Program-made: the position numbers and the translations under genes
NCBI RefSeq assembly: GCF_036242395.1
Contig: NZ_CP108458.1
Location: 8,060,001-8,124,000, forward strand
Length of the DNA: 64,000 nucleotides
Source of the DNA: Kitasatospora sp. NBC_01266
GTDB lineage: Bacteria; Actinomycetota; Actinomycetes; Streptomycetales; Streptomycetaceae
Direction: 5' to 3'
In this document: positions 40,389 through 48,495 of the stretch, piece by piece
Layout of the letters: every line of letters begins with the position of its first letter
How positions within the stretch are numbered: the stretch's first letter is position 1
The notes under the pieces: generated by a model
Databases searched by the model: none
What the model was told of the DNA's origin: nothing
What the model saw: only the letters and a program-made list of their open reading frames with translations

Positions 40389-41474
40389 ATGGGTGCTACA
40401 GCATCGGCCGCGACCGAAGAAGGTCGCGGTGCATCCCAGGGCGGCGAGGAGCCGCTGGTACACATCCTCTGGATCAACGCCGGTCTCAGCTGCGACGGTG
40501 ACTCCGTCTCGCTGACCGCCGCCATGCAGCCGAGCATCGAGGAGATCGTCACCGGCGCGCTCCCGGGGCTGCCGAAGATCGCGGTGCACTGGCCGCTGAT
40601 CGACTTCGAGTGCGGGCCCGTGCAGGGCGCGGACAACTTCATCGAGTGGTTCTTCAAGGCTGACCGAGGTGAACTCGAGCCCTTCGTCCTGGTGGTCGAG
40701 GGCTCGATCCCGAACGAGTCGATCAAGAAGGAGGGCTACTGGTGCGGCTTCGGCGACGATCCGACCACCGGTCAGCCCATCACCACCAGTGAGTGGTTGG
40801 ACCGTCTCGCGTCCAAGGCCACGGCCGTGGTCGCGATCGGCACCTGCGCCACCTACGGCGGCATCCACGCGATGGCCGGCAACCCGACCGGTGCGATGGG
40901 CGTGCCCGACTACCTCGGCTGGGAGTGGAAGTCGAAGGCCGGGCTGCCGATCGTCTGCGTGCCGGGCTGCCCGATCCAGCCGGACAACTTCTCCGAGACG
41001 CTGACCTACCTGCTCTACCAGTTGGCCGGCTCCGCGCCGATGATCCCGCTGGACGACAAGCTCCGTCCCACCTGGCTGTTCGGCGCGACCGTGCACGAGG
41101 GCTGCGACCGCGGTGGCTACTACGAGCAGGGCCAGTTCGCCAGCGAGTACGGGCGGCCCGAGTGCCTGGTCCGGCTCGGCTGCTGGGGCCCGGTGGTCAA
41201 GTGCAACGTCACCAAGCGCGGGTGGATCAACGGTGTCGGCGGCTGCCCCAACGTGGGCGGCATCTGCATCGCCTGCACCATGCCGGGCTTCCCGGACAAG
41301 TTCATGCCGTTCATGGACCCGCCGCCCGGCTCGCACATCTCGTCGGGCGCCAGTGCGGCGTACGGCAAGGTGATCCGCCGGCTGCGCTCGATCACCGCGC
41401 AGACGCTGGACAAGGAGCCCAAGTGGCGGCACTCCGGCGGCCGGCTGACCACCGGTTACCGCCCGCCGTGGTGA
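40389..41474 (+). CDS. hhyS: [NiFe]-hydrogenase small subunit, high-affinity group 1h
   Basis: The 361-residue Fe-S subunit transfers electrons from the Ni-Fe site. The proximal cluster region reads INAGLSCDGDSV: Cys35 and Asp38, where most hydrogenases have Cys-x-x-Cys. This Asp ligand is the known hallmark of the O2-insensitive actinobacterial-type enzyme. Other ligands: Cys in AIGTCATYGG and VPGCPIQPDN, and medial/distal His/Cys in TVHEGCDRGGYY, RLGCWGPVVKCN and NGVGGCPNVGGICIACTMPGFPDKFMPF. There is no Tat signal and no C-terminal membrane helix, so it is cytosolic or peripherally attached. Strong GAGGAGG site before the ATG. It is first gene of the operon. Confidence 0.96.
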   Translation: MGATASAATEEGRGASQGGEEPLVHILWINAGLSCDGDSVSLTAAMQPSIEEIVTGALPGLPKIAVHWPLIDFECGPVQGADNFIEWFFKADRGELEPFVLVVEGSIPNESIKKEGYWCGFGDDPTTGQPITTSEWLDRLASKATAVVAIGTCATYGGIHAMAGNPTGAMGVPDYLGWEWKSKAGLPIVCVPGCPIQPDNFSETLTYLLYQLAGSAPMIPLDDKLRPTWLFGATVHEGCDRGGYYEQGQFASEYGRPECLVRLGCWGPVVKCNVTKRGWINGVGGCPNVGGICIACTMPGFPDKFMPFMDPPPGSHISSGASAAYGKVIRRLRSITAQTLDKEPKWRHSGGRLTTGYRPPW

Positions 41475-41487
41475 CCCGCTGAACCGT

Positions 41488-41520
41488 GGCGGGCCGCACG
41501 CCCCACGCGTGCGGCCCGCC
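41488..41520 (+). promoter_or_regulatory. Strong intercistronic hairpin between hhyS and hhyL
   Basis: GGCGGGCCGCACGC (41488-41501) and its exact complement (41507-41520) form a 14 bp GC stem with a 5 bp loop, 14 bp past the hhyS stop. No T-tract. It may be a partial terminator, an RNA processing or mRNA 3'-end-stabilising element. Confidence 0.75.
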
Positions 41521-41624
41521 GCTGCGTCCCCCCACCCCGCGAGCACATCCCGTGAGCAGGGCTCCGCGCGAGCTGATCGTGCGCACCGGCCCCGCGAGCA
41601 GAGCAGAAGGGCACGACAGAGACG

Positions 41625-43409
41625 ATGGCACCGACGACGAAGGCGGCCGGCGACGGCAGCGGCCTGGTGGAGATGTCCTGGGACCCGATCACCCGGATCG
41701 TGGGCAGCCTGGGCATCCACACGAAGATCGACTTCAAGCAGAAGAAGGTCGCCGAGTGCTACAGCACGTCGTCGGTCTTTCGCGGCTACAGCGTCTTCAT
41801 GCGCGGCAAGGACCCGCGTGACGCGCACTTCATCACCAGCCGGATCTGCGGCATCTGTGGTGACAACCACGCCACCTGTTCCGTCTACGCGCAGAACATG
41901 GCCTATGGCGTGAAGCCTCCGCACCTCGGCGAGTGGATCATCAACCTCGGTGAGGCCGCCGAGTACATGTTCGACCACAACATCTTCCAGGAGAACCTGG
42001 TCGGGGTCGATTACTGCGAGAAGATGGTCCGCGAGACCAACCCCGGGGTGCTGGAGCTGGCCGAGCGCACCGAGGCCCCGCACGCGGGCGACCACGGGTA
42101 CAAGACGATCGCCGACATCATGCGCTCGCTCAACCCGATCGAGGGCGAGTTCTACCGCGAGGCGCTCCAGGTCAGCCGCTACACCCGGGAGATGTTCTGC
42201 CTGATGGAGGGTCGCCACGTGCACCCCTCCACGCTCTACCCGGGCGGCGTCGGCACGGTGGCCACCGTGCAGCTGTTCACCGACTACCTGACCCGGCTGA
42301 TGCGCTACGTGGAGTTCATGAAGAAGGTCGTGCCGCTGCACGACGACCTCTTCGACTTCTTCTACCAGGCGCTGCCCGGTTACGAGGAGGTCGGCCGCCG
42401 CCGGATCCTGCTCGGCTGCTGGGGCAGCCTCAACGACCCCGACCACTGCGACTTCACCTACCGGAACATGACGGCCTGGGGCCGCAAGATGTTCGTCACC
42501 CCGGGCGTGATCGTCGACGGCAAGCTGGTCACCAACGACCTCACCGAGATCAACCTCGGCATCCGGATCCTGCTCGGCAGCTCGTACTACGAGGACTGGC
42601 AGGGCAAGGAGCTGTTCGTCACCCACGACCCGCTGGGCAACCCGGTCGACCCGCGCCACCCGTGGAACCAGCACACCATCCCGCAGCCGCAGAAGCGCAA
42701 CTTCGACGACAAGTACAGCTGGGTGATGTCGCCGCGCTGGTTCGACGGCAAGGACTACCTGGCGCTGGACACCGGTGGCGGCCCGATCGCCCGGCTCTGG
42801 TCCACCGCGCTCTCCGGGCTGGTCGACATCGGCTACATCAAGGCCACCGGGCACAGCGTGGTGATCAACCTGCCGAAGTCGATGACCAAGCCGGAGACCA
42901 CCTTCGAGTGGAAGATCCCGCAGTGGAGCAACGCGATCGAGCGCAACCGGGCCCGCACCTACTTCCAGGCCTACGCGGCCGCTGCCGCACTGCACTTCGC
43001 GGAGAAGGCGCTCGCCGAGGTGCGCGCCGGCAAGACCCAGACCTGGGAGAAGTTCGAGGTGCCGGACGAGAGCATCGGCTGCGGCTTCACCGAGGCGGTG
43101 CGCGGCGTGCTCTCGCACCACATGGTGATCCGGGACGGCAAGATCGCCAACTACCACCCGTACCCGCCCACTCCGTGGAACGCCAGCGTCCGGGACAGCT
43201 ACGGGACGCCCGGACCCTACGAGGACGCGGTGCAGAACACCCCGATCTTCGAGGAGAACTCCCCGGAGAACTTCAAGGGCATCGACATCATGCGCGCTGT
43301 GCGCAGCTTCGACCCCTGCCTGCCGTGCGGGGTGCACATGTACGTCGGCAACGGAAAGACCGTGCAGACCATGCACGTGCCCACCGGCCTGAGCGGGCTC
43401 ACCGCATGA
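41625..43409 (+). CDS. hhyL: [NiFe]-hydrogenase large subunit, high-affinity group 1h
   Basis: The 594-residue catalytic subunit holds the Ni-Fe(CN)2CO site. L1 is SRICGICGDNHATC (Cys75 and Cys78). L2 is DPCLPCGVH (Cys565, Cys568). Together they supply the four Ni/Fe thiolates. GICGDNH and SRYTREM are the exact segments targeted by the published hhyL primer pair, which supports group 1h (former group 5). Processing should occur after His571, removing 23 residues once Ni is inserted. The enzyme oxidises sub-atmospheric H2 to feed the respiratory chain. Its stop overlaps the NifU-like gene start (ATGA). Confidence 0.97.
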   Translation: MAPTTKAAGDGSGLVEMSWDPITRIVGSLGIHTKIDFKQKKVAECYSTSSVFRGYSVFMRGKDPRDAHFITSRICGICGDNHATCSVYAQNMAYGVKPPHLGEWIINLGEAAEYMFDHNIFQENLVGVDYCEKMVRETNPGVLELAERTEAPHAGDHGYKTIADIMRSLNPIEGEFYREALQVSRYTREMFCLMEGRHVHPSTLYPGGVGTVATVQLFTDYLTRLMRYVEFMKKVVPLHDDLFDFFYQALPGYEEVGRRRILLGCWGSLNDPDHCDFTYRNMTAWGRKMFVTPGVIVDGKLVTNDLTEINLGIRILLGSSYYEDWQGKELFVTHDPLGNPVDPRHPWNQHTIPQPQKRNFDDKYSWVMSPRWFDGKDYLALDTGGGPIARLWSTALSGLVDIGYIKATGHSVVINLPKSMTKPETTFEWKIPQWSNAIERNRARTYFQAYAAAAALHFAEKALAEVRAGKTQTWEKFEVPDESIGCGFTEAVRGVLSHHMVIRDGKIANYHPYPPTPWNASVRDSYGTPGPYEDAVQNTPIFEENSPENFKGIDIMRAVRSFDPCLPCGVHMYVGNGKTVQTMHVPTGLSGLTA

Positions 43410-43870
43410 CGGCGGAGGAGCTGGGCGTGCGGGTGCAGCAGGTGCTCGACCGGCTGGACGAGGCCGGGCAGCGCGAGGCCGCCGAGGAACTGGTCCGCAC
43501 CCTGATGGACTTCTACGGTGCGGGTCTGGCCAAGGTGGCCACGCTGCTGCCCGCCGAGGCGCTCGGCGACGAACTGGTCGCCGGGCTGCTGGTGCTGCAC
43601 GACCTGCACCCGCAGGACCTGCAGACCCGGATCGCGCACGCGCTGGCGGCGGCGCCCGGCTGGGCGGTGCAGCGGCTGGACGCCGAGCGCGGTGAACTGA
43701 CGCTGCGTCAGGAAGGCGAGCAGGGCGGCTGCGGCTGCGGCTCCGCGCAGGACGGGCAGCGGATCGAGGAGGTGCTGGCCTGCTTCGCCCCCGAGCTGAC
43801 GGCGGTCGAACTGGCCCGGCAGCCCACGTTGCTGCAGATCGGCACCCGACCCGTGGCGGAGGTCCGGTGA
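43406..43870 (+). CDS. NifU C-terminal domain-like protein of the hydrogenase operon
   Basis: The 154-residue protein has a helical N-terminal half (LGVRVQQVLDRLDEAGQREAAEELVRTLMDFYGAGLAKVATLLP) and a C-terminal part like the NifU/NfuA scaffold: LTLRQEGEQGGCGCGSAQDGQRIEEVLACFAPELTAVELARQP. Standard NifU has a CxxC (SCGSCPSS); here the site is GGCGCGSA (Cys-Gly-Cys), an unusual spacing. NifU-like genes are known companions of group 1h hydrogenases. It may assemble or carry an Fe-S cluster for HhyS, or be part of the enzyme complex (inference). Overlaps both neighbours by 4 bp. Confidence 0.8.
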   Translation: MTAEELGVRVQQVLDRLDEAGQREAAEELVRTLMDFYGAGLAKVATLLPAEALGDELVAGLLVLHDLHPQDLQTRIAHALAAAPGWAVQRLDAERGELTLRQEGEQGGCGCGSAQDGQRIEEVLACFAPELTAVELARQPTLLQIGTRPVAEVR

Positions 43871-44514
43871 GCGTGCGTCAGCTCGCCGGTCCCGGCACCG
43901 CGCTGCTGCGCCGGCTGCGCGAGCCGGCGCCGCCGCAGCCGGAGCGCTGTGAGTTCTGCGACGTCCAACTGCCGCGTGAGCACCGGCACCTGGCGGACCG
44001 AGACGAGCGGGCGCTGGTCTGCGTCTGCCCGGCCTGCGCTCTGCTGTTCCAGCAGTCGGGCGCGGCCGGCGGGCGGTACCGGGGCCTGTCCGGACGCTAT
44101 CTGGCCGACCCCGGACACCAGTTGGACGAGGCCGCCTGGCAGGCGCTGCGGATCCCGGTCAGCACCGCCTTCCTGTTCCGGGACACCGCGCTCGAACGGC
44201 TGGTCACCCTCTATCCGAGCCCGGCGGGAGCGGCCGAAGCCGAACTCGACGAGGCGGCCTGGCAGACGGTGCTGGACGGCAGCCGGCTCGCCACCGAACT
44301 GGAGCCGGACACCGAGGCGTTGCTGCTGCGCCGCACGGCGGGGCGGATCGACTGCTACCTGGTGCCGATCGACGTCTGCTACGAGCTGGTCGGTCGGCTT
44401 CGGCTGTGCTGGCACGGCTTCGACGGCGGCGCCGAGGCCCGTGCCGAGCTGGACGGCTTCTTCGGCCGGCTGGCCGAGCGGGCCAAGGCGCCGCGGGTGG
44501 AGGTGCGGCCGTGA
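43867..44514 (+). CDS. DUF5947 family protein, zinc-ribbon/Fe-S-like Cys motif
   Basis: The 215-residue protein has an N-terminal four-Cys motif, ERCEFCDVQLPREHRHLADRDERALVCVCPACALLF (CxxC...CxCxxC), then RYRGLSGRYLADPGHQLDEAAWQALRIPVSTAFLFRDTALERLVTLYPSPAGAAEAELDEAAWQ. The C-terminal part contains DVCYELVGRLRLCWHGFDGGAEARAELDGFF. It resembles DUF5947, a family I associate with these hydrogenase loci. The Cys-His set could bind zinc or an Fe-S cluster, so an electron-transfer or assembly role is plausible but unproven. GTG start overlaps the NifU-like stop. Confidence 0.8.
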   Translation: MSVRQLAGPGTALLRRLREPAPPQPERCEFCDVQLPREHRHLADRDERALVCVCPACALLFQQSGAAGGRYRGLSGRYLADPGHQLDEAAWQALRIPVSTAFLFRDTALERLVTLYPSPAGAAEAELDEAAWQTVLDGSRLATELEPDTEALLLRRTAGRIDCYLVPIDVCYELVGRLRLCWHGFDGGAEARAELDGFFGRLAERAKAPRVEVRP

Positions 44515-45155
44515 CCGAACTCGCCTTCGCTTGCACCGGGGTGCGCTCCGACCCGTACGCGGCCGGACCCACGCTGGTCTTCCGGCTGCGGATCACGGCC
44601 GGCGGCGGCGCCCGGGTGCACGCGCTCGCGCTGCGCTGCCAGCTGCGGATCGAACCGGCCCGCCGCCCCTACGGAGAGGCCGAGGGCGAGCGGCTGGCCG
44701 ACCTGTTCGGCGAGCGCTCGCGCTGGGGCAGCACGCTCAACCCGATCCAGTTCGCCCAGGTCGCGCTGATGGTCCCCGGCTTCGAGGGCACGACCGAGGT
44801 GGAGATGGCGGTGCCCTGCACCTATGACCTGGAGGTCGCCGCCACCCGCTACCTGCGCGCGCTGGACGGTGGCGAGGTGCCCCTGCTGCTGCTCTTCTCC
44901 GGCACCGCCTTCTCCGGCCCCAGCGGCTTCCAGGTCACCCCGGTGCCCTGGGACAAGGAGGCGGTGGTCCGGATGCCGGCCGCCGTCTGGCGGGACGCGA
45001 TGGAGCAGCACTTCCCCGGCTGCGGCTGGCTGCGGCTGCCGGGCGACCTGATGGACGAACTGCTCGCCTACCGCTCCCGGCACGCGCTGCCCTCCTGGGA
45101 GGCGACGGTCCGCGAGCTGCTGGGGCGGGCCCCGATCGAGGAGGCGGTGCGATGA
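44511..45155 (+). CDS. DUF6084-like protein of the hydrogenase operon
   Basis: The 214-residue protein (GTG start overlapping the previous stop) reads TELAFACTGVRSDPYAAGPTLVFRLRITAGGGARVHALALRCQLRIEPARRPYGEAEGERLADLFGERSRWGSTLNPIQFAQVALMVPGFEGTTEVEMAVPCTYDLEVAATRYLRALDGGEVPLLLLFSGTAF. It is predicted all-beta in the first half and soluble, without signal or membrane segment. It resembles the DUF6084 family (from memory). Function unknown. The conserved place in the transcript suggests a hydrogenase complex subunit or chaperone. Confidence 0.75.
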   Translation: MTELAFACTGVRSDPYAAGPTLVFRLRITAGGGARVHALALRCQLRIEPARRPYGEAEGERLADLFGERSRWGSTLNPIQFAQVALMVPGFEGTTEVEMAVPCTYDLEVAATRYLRALDGGEVPLLLLFSGTAFSGPSGFQVTPVPWDKEAVVRMPAAVWRDAMEQHFPGCGWLRLPGDLMDELLAYRSRHALPSWEATVRELLGRAPIEEAVR

Positions 45156-46525
45156 CGGTGTTCCCGGCCCAGTTGGAGGACCGATTCGCGGCGGCCCGGC
45201 AGATCGCCGACGCGGTGCTCTTCGAGGGCTATGTGCTCTACCCGTACCGGGCCTCGGCCGCCAAGAACCGGCTGCGCTGGCAGTTCGGCGTGCTGGTCCC
45301 GCCGGGTTACGGCCAGCAGAGCGCCGAGCACGCCGACCAGCGCACCGAGTGCGTGATGGAGCCGCGCCGGGGTGCCGCGCTGGCGGTGCAGCTGCGGTTC
45401 CTGCGCGCCCAGCGGCGCACCGTGCAGCGGGCGCTGGGCGGTGGGCGGTTCGAGACCGTCGCCGAGCTGGAACTGGCCGACCGGGTGCTCGTCCCGTGGG
45501 ACGAGGGGGTTGAAGAGCGGATCGAACTCACCGTACCGGTGGACAAGTTGGCGGCCGCCGGGATCGACTTCCCGTTCCGCTCGGCCGCTCGTGAGGAGCG
45601 CGAGGAGCTCTTCGAGGGCGGCGAGCCGGTCGGACGGCTGGTGCGGCAGTGCGAACAGCTGGACGGCGTGGTGCGGTTGCGCACTCAGGAGCTGCCCGGC
45701 CCCTACCGGGCCGTGCGGTTGACCGCCGAGGTGGCCAACACCTCGGCCTGGCAGCCGGATTCGGACGACCCGCGGGAGGCGGCGCTGCCCCGCTCGCTGG
45801 TCTCCGCGCACCTGCTGCTCGGCCTGGACCAGGGCGTCTTCATCTCCGCCACCGACCCGCCGGAGTGGGCCAAGCCGGCGGTCGCCGAGTGCCGCAGTGA
45901 GCACACCTGGCCGGTGCTGGTCGGCCCGGCCGGCGACGACTCGGTGCTGCTCTCCTCGCCGATCATCCTGGAGGACCACCCGCAGGTGGCCCCCGAGAGT
46001 CCGGGCGCGCTCTACGACGCGACCGAGATCGACGAGATCCTCGCGCTGCGCACGGCCGCGCTCACCGACCGGGAGAAGCGTGAGGCGCGCGGCACCGACG
46101 AGCGGGCCGGTGCGGTGATCGACCTCGCCGACTCACTGCCCGCCGAGGTGCTCGAACGGTTGCACGGCGCGGTGCGTTCGCTGCGCGAGGTGACGGCGCC
46201 CACCGGGGCGCAGGCCGATCAGCCCTGGTGGGACCCGGGCAACGACCCGGAGGTGGACCCCGAGCGGGACCGGGTGCTGGTCGACGGCCGCTCGGTCGGC
46301 GCCGGCAGCCGGGTCCTGCTCAAGCCCGGACGGCGGCGCACCGACGCGCAGGACCTCTTCCTGGCCGGGCACACCGCGCTGGTGGAGGCGGTGCTGCACG
46401 ACGTGGACGGCTCGGTGCACCTGGCGGTGACCGTCGAGGCCGACCCGGGAGCCGACCTCTGGCGGGCCCAGGGACGGTTCCGCTACTTCCAGCCGGACGA
46501 GGTCACGCCGCTGGAGGAGGGATGA
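45152..46525 (+). CDS. Uncharacterised 457-residue hydrogenase-operon protein
   Basis: I do not recognise a family. The protein is soluble, acidic and rich in beta-type segments: the N-terminal part is FAAARQIADAVLFEGYVLYPYRASAAKNRLRWQFGVLVPPGYG, then RTECVMEPRRGAALAVQLRFLRAQRRTV and a middle region VFISATDPPEWAKPAVAECRSEHTWPVLVG followed by LLSSPIILEDHPQVAPESPGALYDATEIDEILALRTAALTDREKREARGTD. Few Cys (two visible), so a metal cofactor is unlikely. It overlaps DUF6084 and the protease gene by 4 bp each, and the strict coupling argues for a role in making or forming the hydrogenase complex. Confidence 0.85.
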   Translation: MTVFPAQLEDRFAAARQIADAVLFEGYVLYPYRASAAKNRLRWQFGVLVPPGYGQQSAEHADQRTECVMEPRRGAALAVQLRFLRAQRRTVQRALGGGRFETVAELELADRVLVPWDEGVEERIELTVPVDKLAAAGIDFPFRSAAREEREELFEGGEPVGRLVRQCEQLDGVVRLRTQELPGPYRAVRLTAEVANTSAWQPDSDDPREAALPRSLVSAHLLLGLDQGVFISATDPPEWAKPAVAECRSEHTWPVLVGPAGDDSVLLSSPIILEDHPQVAPESPGALYDATEIDEILALRTAALTDREKREARGTDERAGAVIDLADSLPAEVLERLHGAVRSLREVTAPTGAQADQPWWDPGNDPEVDPERDRVLVDGRSVGAGSRVLLKPGRRRTDAQDLFLAGHTALVEAVLHDVDGSVHLAVTVEADPGADLWRAQGRFRYFQPDEVTPLEEG

Positions 46526-47061
46526 CGCAGCGTCAGATCCTGGTCGCCGGGGTGGGGAACATCTTCCTCGGCGACGACGGCTTCGGTGTCGAGACGGTGC
46601 GCCGGCTCGGCGCCCAGCCGCTGCCCGGGCATGTCGAGGTGGTCGACTTCGGCGTCCGCGGCGTTCACCTCGCCTACCAACTCCTCGACGGCTACCGGAT
46701 GCTGGTGCTGGTCGACGCCACCGCGCGGGGCGGCCGTCCGGGCACGGTCTACCTGATCGAGGCCTCGGACGGCCCGGTCGAGCAGCTGGAGCCGGTCGGC
46801 GCGGCGGTGCTGGACGGGCACCGGATGGGGCCGGACGCGGTGCTCGGCCTGCTGGGCACGCTGAGCGCCGGCACCGGCGGTTCGCCGCCCGCGCGGGTGC
46901 TGGTGGTCGGCTGCGAGCCGGCCTGCCTGGAGGAGGGCATCGGGCTGAGCGCACCCGTGGCGGCGGCCGTCGACGAGGCGGTCGCGGTGATCCGGCGCCT
47001 GCTGGACGAACCTGAGAGACCGGCTGTGGAACCGGTAGAGAGAAGGGCGACACCATGCTGA
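46522..47061 (+). CDS. Hydrogenase maturation protease (HyaD/HupD family)
   Basis: The 179-residue Ni-dependent endopeptidase starts ILVAGVGNIFLGDDGFGVETVRRL, with the conserved Glu/Asp around GDDGFG. VDFGVRGVHLAYQLLDGYRMLVLVDATARGG carries the metal Asp, and LDGHRMGPDAVLGLLG the His. It should cleave HhyL after His571 once nickel is in place. Start ATG 46522 overlaps the previous stop. The C-terminal ~20 residues are extended and overlap the next small gene by 7 bp. Confidence 0.93.
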   Translation: MTQRQILVAGVGNIFLGDDGFGVETVRRLGAQPLPGHVEVVDFGVRGVHLAYQLLDGYRMLVLVDATARGGRPGTVYLIEASDGPVEQLEPVGAAVLDGHRMGPDAVLGLLGTLSAGTGGSPPARVLVVGCEPACLEEGIGLSAPVAAAVDEAVAVIRRLLDEPERPAVEPVERRATPC

Positions 47062-47159
47062 AGTTCCTGTTTCGCGGCGCGCTCCTGGCGGGCGTCGGCG
47101 CGTTGGTCTGGCAGAGCCTGCCCGATCTGAAGCGCTACCTGCGGATCATGCGCATGTGA
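47055..47159 (+). CDS. 34-residue single-TM peptide (DUF6893-like)
   Basis: The peptide begins MLKFLFRGALLAG and continues as one hydrophobic helix (VGALVWQSLPDL), ending in a basic tail (KRYLRIMRM). It overlaps the protease stop by 7 bp (ATGCTGA). I recall such small actinobacterial proteins as DUF6893, but no function is known. Positive residues at both ends of a ~17-residue hydrophobic core fit a membrane peptide. Anchoring the otherwise membrane-free hydrogenase is an attractive idea without proof. Confidence 0.65.
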   Translation: MLKFLFRGALLAGVGALVWQSLPDLKRYLRIMRM

Positions 47160-47198
47160 CCGGGTTCCGCAACCGGAACTGCGGCGAACGGAGTACGC

Positions 47199-47248
47199 CA
47201 GGGCACGGTGGCGGCGCGGCGGCGAGCCGCTGCCGCCACCGTGCCCTG
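47199..47248 (+). terminator. Hairpin separating the structural and hyp operons
   Basis: CAGGGCACGGTGGCGGC (47199-47215) and its perfect complement (47232-47248) form a 17 bp stem with a 16 bp loop. It lies 40 bp past the small peptide gene and 55 bp before hypA. No T-tract. Confidence 0.7.
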
Positions 47249-47302
47249 TAATGGTGCCCGCTGTCCAGCACGCCGTTCACACTCCGGGAAGCCGAGGGGC
47301 CG

Positions 47303-47683
47303 ATGCACGAGATGTCGATTGCGGTGGCCGTCGTGGAGCAGGTGGAGCGGGCGGCGCGCGAGCACGGTGCGACGGCGGTCGAGGCGATCCGGCTGCAGGT
47401 CGGCGAACTGGCCGGTGTGGTACCGCAGTCACTCGAGTTCTGCTTTGAACTCGCTTGCGCTGAAACGGTGTTGGCGGGCGCCTCGCTCACTGTGGAGCCG
47501 GTGCCGGCCCGGGCGAGGTGCTCGGGGTGTGCGCGCGAGTGGGCGGTCGGGATGCCGCCAGACCTCGGCTGCCCGCACTGCCCGGGGGTGGCCGGTGAGC
47601 TGCTGGCCGGGCGCGAGTTGCAGATCCTGGACGTGCGCTGGGCCGTCGAGCCCGCGCTCGCCCGAGCCGACCAGGAAGGCTGA
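47303..47683 (+). CDS. hypA: Hydrogenase nickel-insertion protein HypA
   Basis: The 126-residue nickel chaperone starts with the Ni-binding MHEMSIAVAVVEQVE. The zinc site has RCSGCAREW and CPHC (two CxxC pairs). It delivers nickel with HypB to the large-subunit precursor. GAGGGG 7 bp before the ATG. First of the hyp operon. Confidence 0.95.
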   Translation: MHEMSIAVAVVEQVERAAREHGATAVEAIRLQVGELAGVVPQSLEFCFELACAETVLAGASLTVEPVPARARCSGCAREWAVGMPPDLGCPHCPGVAGELLAGRELQILDVRWAVEPALARADQEG

Positions 47684-47688
47684 AGCCG

Positions 47689-48495
47689 ATGTGTCGCACG
47701 CTTGATCTCCAGCAGGCGGTGCTCGCCCGCAACGACGACAGCGCCCGTGAGCTGCGGGCGGCGCTGGCCGCCCGGGGCACGGTCGCGGTCAACCTGCTCT
47801 CCAGCCCAGGCAGCGGCAAGACCGCGCTGCTGGAGCTCGAACTCGGCCGGGCCCGGGAGCGCGGGGTGCCGGTCGCGGCCCTCACCGCGGACCTGGCCAC
47901 CGAGAACGACGCGACCCGGTTGGCGCGTTCGGGTGTGCCGGTCAAGCAGGTGCTGACCGACGGGCTGTGCCACCTGGAGGCGGTGATGCTGGCCGGGCAC
48001 CTGGAGGGCTGGCTACCCGAGCCGACCCGGCTGCTCTTCGTGGAGAACGTCGGCAACCTGGTCTGCCCGGCCTCCTACGACCTCGGCGAGTCGCTGCGGG
48101 TGGTGCTCGCCTCGGTCACCGAGGGGGAGGACAAGCCGCTCAAGTACCCCACCGCCTTCGGCCTGGCCAACCTGGTGGTGGTCACCAAGACGGACCTGGC
48201 GGCGGCCGTGGACTTCGACGAGGCGGGGTTCCGGGCCAATGTCGCGCGGGTCAACCCCGGCGTCGAGGTGCTGCTCAGCTCGGCCCGCACCGGTCAGGGG
48301 GTGGGCACGCTGCTGGACCGGGCGCTGGCGGTGCTGGACGGCGAGCGGGTGCACCAGCCGGTGATGGGGCGGCCGACCGGCCACGACCACGGGCGCGGTC
48401 ATGACCACGGGCACGACCACGGCCCCGGGGTTGGCCACGGACACCGGTACGGCGTCGATCACGCGCACAACCATGAGCTGATGGAACAGAGTTGA
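47689..48495 (+). CDS. hypB: Hydrogenase nickel-insertion GTPase HypB
   Basis: The 268-residue GTPase has P-loop SSPGSGKTALLE, switch region ADLATENDA, Ni/Zn site LTDGLCHLEAVML, VENVGNLVCPASYDLGE and NKxD-like VVTKTDLA. GTP hydrolysis drives nickel transfer. The N-terminus is just MCRTLDLQQ with one Cys, lacking the multi-Cys site of E. coli HypB. The His-rich nickel store lies at the C-terminus (residues ~231-263, 11 His in GHDHG-type repeats) instead of the usual N-terminal place. Confidence 0.95.
   Translation: MCRTLDLQQAVLARNDDSARELRAALAARGTVAVNLLSSPGSGKTALLELELGRARERGVPVAALTADLATENDATRLARSGVPVKQVLTDGLCHLEAVMLAGHLEGWLPEPTRLLFVENVGNLVCPASYDLGESLRVVLASVTEGEDKPLKYPTAFGLANLVVVTKTDLAAAVDFDEAGFRANVARVNPGVEVLLSSARTGQGVGTLLDRALAVLDGERVHQPVMGRPTGHDHGRGHDHGHDHGPGVGHGHRYGVDHAHNHELMEQS

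Noticed and set aside
40362..43376. 1004-codon open frame antisense to the hydrogenase subunit genes
   Set aside because: It is a mirror frame caused by GC-rich third positions. The protein is Val/Gly/Asp/His-rich with no motif, while both plus-strand genes are certain.
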